In this document: one piece after another, positions 34,499-42,773 of the stretch | Position numbering within the stretch: the first letter of the stretch is position 1 | Layout: every line of letters starts with the position of its first letter | DNA from: Methylopumilus sp947499625 | GTDB lineage: Bacteria; Pseudomonadota; Gammaproteobacteria; Burkholderiales; Methylophilaceae | Reading direction: 5' to 3' | DNA: 64,000 nt | NCBI GenBank assembly: GCA_965234475.1 | Contig: OZ248397.1 | Span: 310,001 to 374,000 of the forward strand | The notes under the pieces: model-generated | Told to the model about the DNA's origin: nothing | What the model saw: the letters and a program-made list of their open reading frames with translations, nothing else | Databases searched by the model: none | Made by a program: the position numbers and the translations under genes

Positions 34499-34525
34499 CT
34501 GGTTAATTTTTACTAAATTAACCAG
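34499..34525 (-). terminator. Stem-loop at the 3' end of feoB, without a U-tract
   Basis: A perfect 11-bp inverted repeat, CTGGTTAATTT/AAATTAACCAG (34499-34509 and 34515-34525, five-base loop), contains the feoB stop codon at 34518-34520. The flanks on both strands are A-rich in the wrong orientation, so it is not a classic intrinsic terminator. It may protect the 3' end or act with Rho. Confidence 0.35.
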
Positions 34526-36308
34526 AAAAATAGAGCGAGGTTTGATAGAAAATAAAGCTAAAAACCCAGGCTAGAAGAAGCGCCCAGAAAACTGAATAAA
34601 TCACAAATGAAAGACTTTTAGATTCATTTTTAAGTGTAGCAATTGTTGAAAGGCAGGGTGTATAAATGAGGGTAAATATCATAAAACTAATCGCCTGTAT
34701 TTGACTCACATTACTATAAAGGTGATGGGCTAATGCGGAACCTTCCACACCATAAATTACAGCTAATGCACCAATCACAATCTCTTTCGCAATAAAGCCA
34801 AAAATTAAAGCAATCACTAGTTGTTCGTTGATGCCAATGGGGTGAAAAATAGGGGATAACCATTTACCCAGTTGACCCGAGTAAGTGAGCTCGCTGGCGA
34901 TAGGAACATCCATGGGGAAGTGGGTTAACGCCCATACAAGAAGTACGCCAATAATAATAAATTTGGTTGCACGCGTTAGAAAATGCTTAATTTCAAGCAT
35001 GCTTCTTTTGATGATCTGATTCATTGTAGGAAAGCGATAGGGGGGTAATTCAATAATAATAGGCTCTTTATTTTTAAACTGATGTTTAAAGATGAGTGCT
35101 GAAATAAAGATTGTAAAAAAGCTTAATAAATAAAGACAGAAAAGAACCAGTGGCCCGTATTTAGCGCTAAAGAGCGCTGTGATAATAAATAAAAATACTT
35201 GAAGCCTAGCTGAACATAGCGAGAATGGCATTACAAACATCGTTAAAAGACGAAGTTCTTTTGTGCGCATAATTTTTGTGCCCATGAGCGCCGGAACATT
35301 GCAACCAAAGCCCATGAGCATCATGACAAAGCCTCTACCATCTAAACCTATTTTTTCCATCAAGGTATCCATCAAAAATGCAGCCCTAGAAAAATAACCA
35401 CTATCTTCCACGACACTCATAATAAGGAAGAAGAGAATAATGATTGGTACAAAAGCGGCTACTGTAGTTACGCCAAGATATAAACCGTCTAAGAGCAGGC
35501 TTTGAAAAATGCCATGATGATTTGTGAATAGCGGTTCAAGATAATCCACTCTAAAAAAACTAAAGAATTGCGTCATTAAATCTTGAATGGGTTTACCGAG
35601 CGTAAAGATAAACTGAAAAATTGAAAATACAATAAGAAAGAAAATAGGCAAGCCCCAGTGAGGATCTAAAAAGAGGGCATCTAATTTCTTAGTATTTTTG
35701 TCGTTGAGTTTGGTAGGGTATTTAACGGTTAACTTAATTAAAGTCTGAATCGTTTTTTCATTCGATATTTGATCGGAGGCTTTCAGTGGCTTAATTTTTT
35801 TAATCGGAGTAGTGACTTTTTGATTTATTACTTGGGTACATGCTTTTAAAAGCTCAACCATACCTTCACCATATTTAGCGCTAGTTTTAACGACGGGTGT
35901 TTTAAGTTTCTTTTCTAATAATATGGCATCAATAGTGACACCCATTTTCTTTGCTTCGTCATCCATATTAAGGGCCAGCACGCAGGGAATATTAAGTTTT
36001 TGAAGTTGCAGTAATAAAGAAAGCTGTCGTTCAATTTGAGCGCTACATAAAACAACGATGGCTAAATCAATCTTGTTCTGATTGATAAAGCTTTGCACAA
36101 TTTTTTCATCTTCAGATAAGCCTTGAAGATCATAAATGCCTGGAAGATCAACCAATTCGGCCATATGGCCGCCTAAGAATGTTTTAACCGCAAGAAGATC
36201 AACAGTAATACCGGGCCAATTACCTACGCGCGCAGATGAGCCGCTTAAGCGATTAAAAAGCGTCGACTTCCCAGTATTGGGCATACCTAAGAAAGCGATT
36301 CGTTTCAT
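34518..36308 (-). CDS. feoB: Ferrous iron transporter FeoB
   Basis: GTP-dependent Fe(II) uptake across the inner membrane. The N-terminal G domain (1-165) has G1 GMPNTGKST (8-16), G2 GNWPGITVD, G3 DLPGIYDL and G4 ALNMDDE. A shortened spacer follows, then a membrane domain (about 225-596) with the Gate motifs, including the metal-relevant Cys in GFGCNVPALMGT and the MPFSLCSARLQVF segment. At 596 residues it is clearly shorter than the E. coli protein (773), mainly in the GDI-like spacer and the C-terminus. It overlaps feoA by four bases; no feoC is seen. Confidence 0.95.
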   Translation of the reverse strand: MKRIAFLGMPNTGKSTLFNRLSGSSARVGNWPGITVDLLAVKTFLGGHMAELVDLPGIYDLQGLSEDEKIVQSFINQNKIDLAIVVLCSAQIERQLSLLLQLQKLNIPCVLALNMDDEAKKMGVTIDAILLEKKLKTPVVKTSAKYGEGMVELLKACTQVINQKVTTPIKKIKPLKASDQISNEKTIQTLIKLTVKYPTKLNDKNTKKLDALFLDPHWGLPIFFLIVFSIFQFIFTLGKPIQDLMTQFFSFFRVDYLEPLFTNHHGIFQSLLLDGLYLGVTTVAAFVPIIILFFLIMSVVEDSGYFSRAAFLMDTLMEKIGLDGRGFVMMLMGFGCNVPALMGTKIMRTKELRLLTMFVMPFSLCSARLQVFLFIITALFSAKYGPLVLFCLYLLSFFTIFISALIFKHQFKNKEPIIIELPPYRFPTMNQIIKRSMLEIKHFLTRATKFIIIGVLLVWALTHFPMDVPIASELTYSGQLGKWLSPIFHPIGINEQLVIALIFGFIAKEIVIGALAVIYGVEGSALAHHLYSNVSQIQAISFMIFTLIYTPCLSTIATLKNESKSLSFVIYSVFWALLLAWVFSFIFYQTSLYFSG

Positions 36309-36538
36309 AGAGCAGGAGAAGTAATGTTAATTAGTGAAGCTTCATGCTCCCTAATCATGAGTTCGGTTGTATCAATGATGATATGAAAAGGACCCTTAAA
36401 TTGAGCCTTCCTTAAAACGGTTATTTTTTTTCCACGCCGAAGCCCCATGGCATTAAGCCTTTGAATAAGTAAGCGATCCATATTGAGTTTATGGATAATG
36501 CCACTTTGACCTTCTGCTAGCTCTAATAAGGTAGTCAT
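36305..36538 (-). CDS. feoA: Ferrous iron transport accessory protein FeoA
   Basis: A 77-residue SH3-like FeoA domain (residues 1-75; LLELAEGQSGIIHKL, then RLNAMGLRRGKKITVLRKAQFKGPFHI) that supports FeoB, probably by contacting its cytoplasmic part. The overlap with feoB (ATGA) indicates co-translation. A Fur box covers its promoter. Confidence 0.94.
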   Translation of the reverse strand: MTTLLELAEGQSGIIHKLNMDRLLIQRLNAMGLRRGKKITVLRKAQFKGPFHIIIDTTELMIREHEASLINITSPAL

Positions 36539-36550
36539 AAATATCTAAAT

Positions 36551-36572
36551 GATAATGATTCTTATTATTATA
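36551..36572 (-). promoter_or_regulatory. Fur box and -10 element of the feoAB operon
   Basis: Plus-strand GATAATGATTCTTATTATT (36551-36569) matches the 19-base Fur consensus GATAATGATAATCATTATC at most positions. On the minus strand TATAAT (36567-36572) is a perfect -10 that overlaps it, with the ATG of feoA about 30 bases on. Iron-loaded Fur would block polymerase here. The -35 would fall inside the adjacent terminator stem and is poor. Confidence 0.75.
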
Positions 36573-36575
36573 TAC

Positions 36576-36601
36576 AAAAAAGCCTGCATAGCGCAGGCTT
36601 T
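36576..36601 (-). terminator. Intrinsic terminator of the parvulin gene
   Basis: The stem AAAGCCTGC/GCAGGCTTT (36579-36587 and 36593-36601, five-base loop) is followed on the minus strand by six T. It ends the yciB-yciI-bolA-parvulin transcript and directly abuts the feoA promoter. Confidence 0.8.
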
Positions 36602-36625
36602 GTGTCGTTTCTAAGGATAATTTCT

Positions 36626-37420
36626 TTATTTACGGCTATCCAAAATCTTAGCTTTTGTTTTGAGATCTAGTACAAGCTTATCAAGTTGTTTTTGTTGAAG
36701 CGTTTTAGCTAAACCTTCTTTTACTTTATCAAATTCAGGTGCTTGAAGCGCTCTTGTATCTTCCAATTTGATGACATGCCAACCAAATTGCGTTTGTACA
36801 GGTATCGTTGTGACGTTACCCTTTTTAAGTGAAGTCAGTGCTTCAGCAAATGGTTTAACCATGGAGTTAGCTGGGAACCAACCTAAGTCACCACCTTTAT
36901 CTTTTGAGCCTGTGTCTTTTGATTTATCTTTAGCGATCTTATTAAAGTTACCACCTTTATTAAGCTCAGCAATCACATCTTTAGCCTCTTGTTCATTCGC
37001 TAAGAGAATATGTTTTGCATTGAACTCTTGAGAGCCTAAATCTTTCTTGTATTGCTCATACGCATTTTTAATATCAGATTCTGAAATAGGATTTTTTTGA
37101 ACATAGTTTTGTAAAAATGTGTTGTATAACATTTCTTTACGCGCTAGCTCCTCTTTTAAAACATAGTTTACATCTTTACTTAGCCCAGTTTTTTCTGCTT
37201 CTTGGTTAATGAGCTCCATGGCAATCATACGATCTACAATCATATTATTAAGATTGTCATCCGTTTTTTGACCGCGACTTGCGAGGTCTTTCACTATAAA
37301 ATCATAAAGATTTTTTTTAATAGGTTTTCCATTGACTGTGATATTTAAATCGGCTGCTTGCGCTAAAATTCCAAGCTGGATAAGTAAAACAAAAACGAAG
37401 GTTTTGATAAAAGAAAACAT
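36626..37420 (-). CDS. Periplasmic peptidyl-prolyl cis-trans isomerase (parvulin type)
   Basis: A 264-residue exported foldase: signal peptide 1-22 (ending LAQAA), an N-terminal SurA-like helical region (about 30-125) and a parvulin PpiC domain (about 130-225) with NAKHILLANEQEAKDVI, KDKGGDLGWF, MVKPFAEALTSLKKG and FGWHVIKLED. It probably helps outer-membrane protein folding. It follows the BolA gene after 36 bases, in a cluster with yciB and yciI that is common in betaproteobacteria. Confidence 0.93.
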   Translation of the reverse strand: MFSFIKTFVFVLLIQLGILAQAADLNITVNGKPIKKNLYDFIVKDLASRGQKTDDNLNNMIVDRMIAMELINQEAEKTGLSKDVNYVLKEELARKEMLYNTFLQNYVQKNPISESDIKNAYEQYKKDLGSQEFNAKHILLANEQEAKDVIAELNKGGNFNKIAKDKSKDTGSKDKGGDLGWFPANSMVKPFAEALTSLKKGNVTTIPVQTQFGWHVIKLEDTRALQAPEFDKVKEGLAKTLQQKQLDKLVLDLKTKAKILDSRK

Positions 37421-37456
37421 AGGGCTCCTTGGTTATTAATATTGAAGAGTGATTCC

Positions 37457-37708
37457 TTAAGGCAAATCAGCTTTGATACTTAATGCATGAATTTTTTGAG
37501 GAATTAAATCTTTAAGCGCGTCGTATACGAGGCGATGCCTCATTATCGTTGATTTTCCTAAAAAATGCGAACTAGTAATTTCTAAATCGAAATGACCACC
37601 ACCCGTATTACCTTTATGACCTTTATGTAGATCACTTAAATCTTTAAGGCTTATATGCGTGGGCTCTAAGAATGCGAGCCTTTCTTTAATGAGGTCTTGA
37701 AGCATCAA
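37457..37708 (-). CDS. BolA/IbaG family protein
   Basis: An 83-residue BolA-fold protein with the class signature GGHFDLEITSSHFLGKSTIMRHRLVYDAL and the conserved His in HR and in the N-terminal loop. BolA proteins bind monothiol glutaredoxins through a [2Fe-2S] cluster and work in iron-sulfur trafficking; some act as transcription factors. The SDLHKGHKGNTGGGHF segment resembles BolA more than IbaG. It follows the yciI-type gene by three bases. Confidence 0.92.
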   Translation of the reverse strand: MMLQDLIKERLAFLEPTHISLKDLSDLHKGHKGNTGGGHFDLEITSSHFLGKSTIMRHRLVYDALKDLIPQKIHALSIKADLP

Positions 37709-37711
37709 TAT

Positions 37712-38011
37712 TTAAGGAAGCGTTTTTCTAAAAGGTTTCACTTCAACAGAAGCGTATACACCTGAAGTGTAAAAAGGATCTTCATGCGCCCAGAGAATGG
37801 CTTCATCAAGCGATATAAATTCAGCCACAATCAGACTTCCTGCAAAACCATCCAAACCTGGATCGATTGCATCAATAGCAGGGAAGGGTCCCGCGAGTAG
37901 CAGCTTGCCTTGATCTTGCAAGGCTTTAATGCGCGCTAAATGTTCTGGTCTATATGCCATTCTTTTATCGAGACTATCTTGATGATCTTTGGCGATGATA
38001 GCGTAAAACAT
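37712..38011 (-). CDS. yciI: YciI family protein
   Basis: A 99-residue ferredoxin-like-fold protein. The start MFYAIIAKDHQDSLDKRMAYRPEHLARI, the His-containing HLARI helix, LLLAGPFPAID and AEFISLDEAILWAHEDPF with the conserved Asp are the YciI pattern. I take the ATG at 38011; an ATG at 38029 would overlap yciB by 17 bases. The biochemical function of the family is unsettled. Confidence 0.93.
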   Translation of the reverse strand: MFYAIIAKDHQDSLDKRMAYRPEHLARIKALQDQGKLLLAGPFPAIDAIDPGLDGFAGSLIVAEFISLDEAILWAHEDPFYTSGVYASVEVKPFRKTLP

Positions 38012-38012
38012 A

Positions 38013-38540
38013 TTATTTATGTTGAGCACTCGATGCTAAGACACCAATCAAGATGGCATAGCACATGATTAATCCTGTAATACCAAATAATTTAAAATTA
38101 ACCCACGTACTTTCTGAAAAATTAAAAGCGACATAAAGATTGAGTATGCCTAAGACCACAAAAAATAAAGCTGAAGTTATGTTGATTTGATTCCAAGTTT
38201 TTTCAGGTAATTGAATTTGTTTTCCCATAAGATTTTTAACAAGATTTTTTTTCTTGAAAAATTGAAAAAATAAAAGTGCACCTGATAAAAGCCAATACAA
38301 AATACTAGGTTTCCATTTAATGAAATTTGCATCATGGAGCCATAAAGTAGTGCCACCCAAGATGCTGATCAATACTGCATTAAATATAAGTAACTTATCT
38401 ACTCTCTTATGAACGAGCTTGCTATATATCACCTGAAAGAATGTAGCGCCAATAACAACTAATGTTGCGGTATAAATATTTGAAAATTTATATGCAATAA
38501 AAAAAAGGATGACAGGAAAGAGATCGAATAGAAATTTCAT
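38013..38540 (-). CDS. yciB: Septation protein A / YciB family inner-membrane protein
   Basis: A 175-residue protein with about five membrane segments, starting MKFLFDLFPVILFFIAYK as in YciB/IspZ-type septation proteins and containing GGTTLWLHDANFIKWKPSI and the LPEKTWNQINITSALFFV segment. In E. coli it interacts with elongation and division proteins. It heads the minus-strand group yciB-yciI-bolA-parvulin. Confidence 0.95.
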   Translation of the reverse strand: MKFLFDLFPVILFFIAYKFSNIYTATLVVIGATFFQVIYSKLVHKRVDKLLIFNAVLISILGGTTLWLHDANFIKWKPSILYWLLSGALLFFQFFKKKNLVKNLMGKQIQLPEKTWNQINITSALFFVVLGILNLYVAFNFSESTWVNFKLFGITGLIMCYAILIGVLASSAQHK

Positions 38541-38627
38541 TTGTAAAATTACCCCAAGGCTTCGTTAATTATCTTTGCTAAAGACTATCTGATACTATGG
38601 TAGTTCATATTGAAGTACTTAATATCT

Positions 38628-39473
38628 ATGATTGATCTTCACTCACATTCTACTATATCTGATGGTTTATTAACCCCAAGCGGACTGGTTCAGCATGCGC
38701 ACTCTAAAGGTATTAAAGTACTTTCTCTAACCGACCATGACGATGTGGAAGGTTTGAAAGAGGCCACATCAGAAGCAAAATTATTAGGTATGCATTTAAT
38801 TCATGGCGTTGAAATTTCAGTGACATGGAAAAGAGACACGATTCATATCGTTGGATTAAATGTGGACTCTCAAAACAAAATACTATTGCAAGGACTTTCT
38901 TCCATTAGAGAAGGGCGTTTTGAGAGAGCAAAACAAATGGCACATGGACTCGATCAAGTAGGCATCAAAGGGAGTTTAGAGGGCGCATTGAAATATGCAA
39001 AATCAGGTATTTTAGGTCGTACCCATTTTGCAAGATTTTTAGTAGAAACCGGGCATGCCAAAGATGTCAAGACTGTATTCAAAAATTATCTCGTGAAAGG
39101 TAAGCCCGGTTTTATTGAACACACCTGGACGAGCTTAGAAAATGCGCTTTCATGGATTCATCAAAGTGGCGGCATTGCAACTATTGCTCACCCTGCAAGA
39201 TATGACTTAGGTAAAAATAATCTTTTGGCGTTTTTAAATGAATTTAAAGAGTTGGGGGGTCAGGGAATTGAAGTTATTTCTGGAAGCCACACGACAGAGC
39301 AGTCTTTAAAATTTGCAAAAATTGCAGAAGAGTTTGAATTCCTAGCATCCACAGGTTCTGACTATCATGGGCCAGGAATTTCTTACAGGGAGATGGGGTC
39401 TTTACCAAAAATCCCCGAAACATGCATTCCGATATGGAAAAGTTGGAATGAAGTCAATGCCTTACTGAACTAA
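38628..39473 (+). CDS. PHP-domain phosphoesterase (YciV/RNase AM-like)
   Basis: A 281-residue PHP protein with metal-binding MIDLHSHSTISDG, LTDHDDVEGLKEA, HGVEIS, RTHFARFLV, IAHPARYD and GSDYHGPG. The family includes E. coli YciV (RNase AM), which trims 5' ends of 5S/23S rRNA, and 3',5'-nucleotide bisphosphate phosphatases. The ATG at 38628 fits the family start; the alternative TTG at 38610 adds six residues. It is divergent from yciB and begins a plus-strand run to rluB. Confidence 0.93.
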   Translation: MIDLHSHSTISDGLLTPSGLVQHAHSKGIKVLSLTDHDDVEGLKEATSEAKLLGMHLIHGVEISVTWKRDTIHIVGLNVDSQNKILLQGLSSIREGRFERAKQMAHGLDQVGIKGSLEGALKYAKSGILGRTHFARFLVETGHAKDVKTVFKNYLVKGKPGFIEHTWTSLENALSWIHQSGGIATIAHPARYDLGKNNLLAFLNEFKELGGQGIEVISGSHTTEQSLKFAKIAEEFEFLASTGSDYHGPGISYREMGSLPKIPETCIPIWKSWNEVNALLN

Positions 39474-39541
39474 ATTTTTTCTTAAAAACACATATTTCTT
39501 GAATGAATATAAGAATATTCAAATAAAATGACATTCTATAT

Positions 39542-40180
39542 ATGGAATTAACCGCTATACAAAAAGTTACCGTTTACGCAATCCCCATCATCTTTGCTAT
39601 TACGGTTCATGAGGCAGCACACGGCTATGTTGCGAAGCATTTTGGTGATTTAACTGCCTATAAGCAAAATAGAATCAGTCTTAACCCATTAAGGCATATT
39701 GATCCAATTGGTACCATTATTCTCCCAGCCTTAACAGTATTATTAGGGGGTGTTTTATTTGGATGGGCTAAGCCTGTGCCAGTTAATTTTAATAATTTAC
39801 GCCATCCTAAAAAAGATATGCTTTGGGTAGCTGCTGCTGGCCCTTTTTCAAATTTAATTATGGCGATCTTCTGGGCGATTTTATTTGGCAGAAGCGCTTA
39901 CTTTCCGGAGTCGATGTCTTTATTTTTGCAGCAAATGGGCATTGCAGGTATTAGTATTAATTTATCCTTGATGGTATTAAATTTAATTCCACTACCGCCT
40001 CTTGACGGAGGAAGAATTGCTGTGAGTTTATTGCCCACTCATTTGGCATATAAGTATGCGCAAATTGAGCGATACGGCTTTTTAATTTTGATTGTTTTAT
40101 TAATGACCCACATGCTTGATTTAATTATTTTTCCACTCATTCAAATTAGTCAAAGTCTAATTTTATGGATATTTGCTTAG
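39542..40180 (+). CDS. Site-2 protease family membrane metalloprotease (YwhC-like)
   Basis: A 212-residue M50-type membrane protease. The zinc motif HEAAHGYVAKHFGD is at about 23-36 in the first membrane segment, and the third zinc ligand lies in NLIPLPPLDGGRI near 150. Five hydrophobic segments are visible. There is no PDZ domain, so it is the small group related to Bacillus YwhC; its substrate is unknown. A TAAAAT element at 39524-39529 would put transcription start just before the ATG. It lies 18 bases before trpS. Confidence 0.9.
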   Translation: MELTAIQKVTVYAIPIIFAITVHEAAHGYVAKHFGDLTAYKQNRISLNPLRHIDPIGTIILPALTVLLGGVLFGWAKPVPVNFNNLRHPKKDMLWVAAAGPFSNLIMAIFWAILFGRSAYFPESMSLFLQQMGIAGISINLSLMVLNLIPLPPLDGGRIAVSLLPTHLAYKYAQIERYGFLILIVLLMTHMLDLIIFPLIQISQSLILWIFA

Positions 40181-40197
40181 GAGCTAAGGTATAGGTT

Positions 40198-41397
40198 ATG
40201 GCTATTGAACGCGTCATATCTGGCATGCGACCTACAGGCAATCTTCATTTGGGCCACTACAATGGAGTGTTGAAGAATTGGATCAGCCTTCAGCATGAAT
40301 TTGAATGTTTATTCTTTGTAGCGGATTGGCATGCACTCACGACACACTACGACTCCCCTGAAATTATTGAAGAGAACGTTTGGGAAATGATTGTGGATTG
40401 GCTTGCAGCAGGAGTAGATCCAGCGACAGCAACTATTTTTATTCAATCTAAAGTGCCTGAGCATGCTGAACTTCATACTTTACTTTCGATGATCACACCT
40501 CTAGGCTGGTTGGAAAGAGTGCCAACCTATAAAGACCAACAGGAAAAATTATCATCTAAAGATTTGTCGACATATGGATTTTTAGGGTATCCATTATTGC
40601 AAAGTGCGGACATTTTAATTTACAAAGCAACCCAGGTACCGGTTGGTGAAGATCAAATTCCCCACATTGAATTCACTCGTGAAATTGCAAGACGTTTTAA
40701 TCACCTCTACGGCAAAGAAACGGGTTTTGTTGAAAAGGCTGAGGAGGCAATTAAAAAATTAGGCTCTAAAAAAAGTAGTCTCTATATGGAAATGAAAACA
40801 GCGTATCAAGAAAATGGCGACGAAGAGGCACTGGACTCGGCTCAAGTATTAATTGAAGAGCATCAGGGTTTAAGCTTAGGAGACAAAGAAAGGTTGTTGG
40901 GCTTTTTGGAGGGTGGTGGCAAAATGATTTTAGTTGAGCCTGAATATAACTTAGCACCTGCATCCAAGATGATTGGTTTGGATGGTCAGAAAATGTCTAA
41001 ATCTTATAACAACACTATTGCCTTAAGGGAGTCCCCTGAGTCTGTTGAGAAAAAAATTAAAACGATGCCAACCGATCCAGCACGCGTCAGAAGAAATGAC
41101 CCAGGTAATCCAAATCACTGTCCTGTATGGCAGTTGCATCAAGTGTATTCAAGTGATGAAGTGAAAGCTTGGGTTGAAACAGGATGTAAAGAAGCTAAAA
41201 TAGGATGTATTGAATGTAAACAGCCTGTGATTGATGGGATTAACAAAGAGCTTAAGCCTATTCAAGAAAGGGCATTTCATTACATTGAAGATCCTGACCT
41301 TGTGAAAAATATCGTGGCCGAGGGCTGTGAAAAAGCTAGAAAACTAGCGAGAGAAACCATGCGAGAAGTAAGAGAAGCGATGGGGTTGAATTACTAA
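40198..41397 (+). CDS. trpS: Tryptophanyl-tRNA synthetase
   Basis: Class I synthetase charging tRNA-Trp. Of 399 residues, the HIGH-type motif is HLGH (17-20) and the KMSKS motif is GQKMSKS. LGWLERVPTYKDQQ, GYPLLQSADILIYKA and VGEDQIPHIEFTREIA are typical. It is longer than the 330-residue E. coli form because of an insertion at about 185-250 (KKSSLYMEMKTAYQENG...), which is usual for betaproteobacteria. Its stop overlaps the scpA start (TAATG). Confidence 0.96.
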   Translation: MAIERVISGMRPTGNLHLGHYNGVLKNWISLQHEFECLFFVADWHALTTHYDSPEIIEENVWEMIVDWLAAGVDPATATIFIQSKVPEHAELHTLLSMITPLGWLERVPTYKDQQEKLSSKDLSTYGFLGYPLLQSADILIYKATQVPVGEDQIPHIEFTREIARRFNHLYGKETGFVEKAEEAIKKLGSKKSSLYMEMKTAYQENGDEEALDSAQVLIEEHQGLSLGDKERLLGFLEGGGKMILVEPEYNLAPASKMIGLDGQKMSKSYNNTIALRESPESVEKKIKTMPTDPARVRRNDPGNPNHCPVWQLHQVYSSDEVKAWVETGCKEAKIGCIECKQPVIDGINKELKPIQERAFHYIEDPDLVKNIVAEGCEKARKLARETMREVREAMGLNY

Positions 41398-42188
41398 TGA
41401 ATCAAGAGCTGCAAATAGCCGCAATTGGAAAAATCCATGGAGAGAATATTGAGGTATTACCTCAAGATCTCTATATTCCTCCAGACGCGCTAGAAATTTA
41501 TTTAGAAGCTTTTGAAGGGCCACTCGATCTTCTCTTATACCTTATTAGAAAACATAACTTAGATATTCTAGATATACCTATGGCTGATTTAACAATTCAG
41601 TACATGGAATATGTAGAGAAGATGAAAGAAATTAAACTGGAGTTAGCTGCAGATTACTTACTTATGTCAGCAGTCTTGATTGAAATTAAATCAAGAATGT
41701 TATTGCCTAAAAAAGTTGCTGAGGTTGATACAGAACATGATCCTCGCGCTGAACTTGTTCGAAGACTGATGAAGTATGAGCTCATCAAAATAGCCTCTGA
41801 AAAGCTTTCACAAATGCCGCAGGTAGGCGTTGATCTTTATGTGGCTAATGCTTATTTTGAAAAAATTACAGAAATCACCTATCCTGACGTGTCAATTGAT
41901 GAGATATTTTCAGCATGGAAAAATATTTTAAATCGCGCAAAACATTTTGAGATACATAAAATTACTCGCAATGAACTATCTGTAAGAGAGCATATGACAA
42001 TGATTTTAAGAAAACTTCAAGAAGAAGAGTTTGTGGAGTTTTCGTCATTATTTAATGTGGCTGAAGATAGAGTTCAAAAGTTAGTTGTATGTTTCTTAGC
42101 TATATTAGAATTAGCAAGAGAGCGACTTATAAAAATTACCCAGCAAGAAAGTTTTTCTCCTATCTATATTAAATTGCAGATCAATTAA
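41397..42188 (+). CDS. scpA: Segregation and condensation protein A
   Basis: The 263-residue kleisin of the bacterial SMC-ScpAB complex. The N-terminus has the family signature EAFEGPLDLLLYLIRKHNLDILDIPM (about 38-63), with a helical middle ADYLLMSAVLIEIKSRMLLP and a C-terminal winged helix. The first 30 residues precede the signature as in other betaproteobacteria. It overlaps trpS by one base and is followed by scpB. Confidence 0.95.
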   Translation: MNQELQIAAIGKIHGENIEVLPQDLYIPPDALEIYLEAFEGPLDLLLYLIRKHNLDILDIPMADLTIQYMEYVEKMKEIKLELAADYLLMSAVLIEIKSRMLLPKKVAEVDTEHDPRAELVRRLMKYELIKIASEKLSQMPQVGVDLYVANAYFEKITEITYPDVSIDEIFSAWKNILNRAKHFEIHKITRNELSVREHMTMILRKLQEEEFVEFSSLFNVAEDRVQKLVVCFLAILELARERLIKITQQESFSPIYIKLQIN

Positions 42189-42191
42189 GCC

Positions 42192-42743
42192 ATGACAGAC
42201 TTAAATAACATATCAAAAATTAAACAAATACTAGAAGTAGCATTATTAACGAGTGCTAACCCTTTATCTTTAGATGATTTACAAAAGTTATTTTCAGAAA
42301 AAATTGAGCGATCTACATTAAGAATGTTATTAGATGAACTCAAAACAGAATGGCAAGATCGCACTATGGAATTAGTTCTGGTAGCTTCAGGCTATCGATT
42401 TAAAGCGAGAGATGAATACTCAAGTTACTTAATGAGATTAAGCCCAGAAAAAGTAGCTAAATATAGCCGTGCCGTCATGGAAGTATTGGCGATTGTAGCT
42501 TATAGGCAACCAGTGACTCGCGGCGAAATAGAAGAAATTAGGGGTGTTGCACTCAATCCTAATGCCATCAGACAACTTCAAGAAAGAGATTGGATTGATG
42601 TGATAGGTCAAAAAGAGGTGCCCGGCAGACCTTCGTTATATGCGACAACAAAACATTTTTTAAATGACTTTAATTTGAGATCTTTATCTGAGCTTCCTGA
42701 TATTGAAAGCTTCCTTCAAAATGAAATTCCTTTGCATGTTTAA
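42192..42743 (+). CDS. scpB: Segregation and condensation protein B
   Basis: A 183-residue two-winged-helix protein that dimerises on ScpA. AVMEVLAIVAYRQPVTRGEIEEIRGV and GRPSLYATTKHFLNDF are the conserved segments. The length is normal for the family. Three bases separate it from scpA, so the two are co-expressed; an smc gene is not in this window. Confidence 0.96.
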   Translation: MTDLNNISKIKQILEVALLTSANPLSLDDLQKLFSEKIERSTLRMLLDELKTEWQDRTMELVLVASGYRFKARDEYSSYLMRLSPEKVAKYSRAVMEVLAIVAYRQPVTRGEIEEIRGVALNPNAIRQLQERDWIDVIGQKEVPGRPSLYATTKHFLNDFNLRSLSELPDIESFLQNEIPLHV

Positions 42744-42773
42744 TTTTAAGTCATTGATGACTTAAATCACTTT

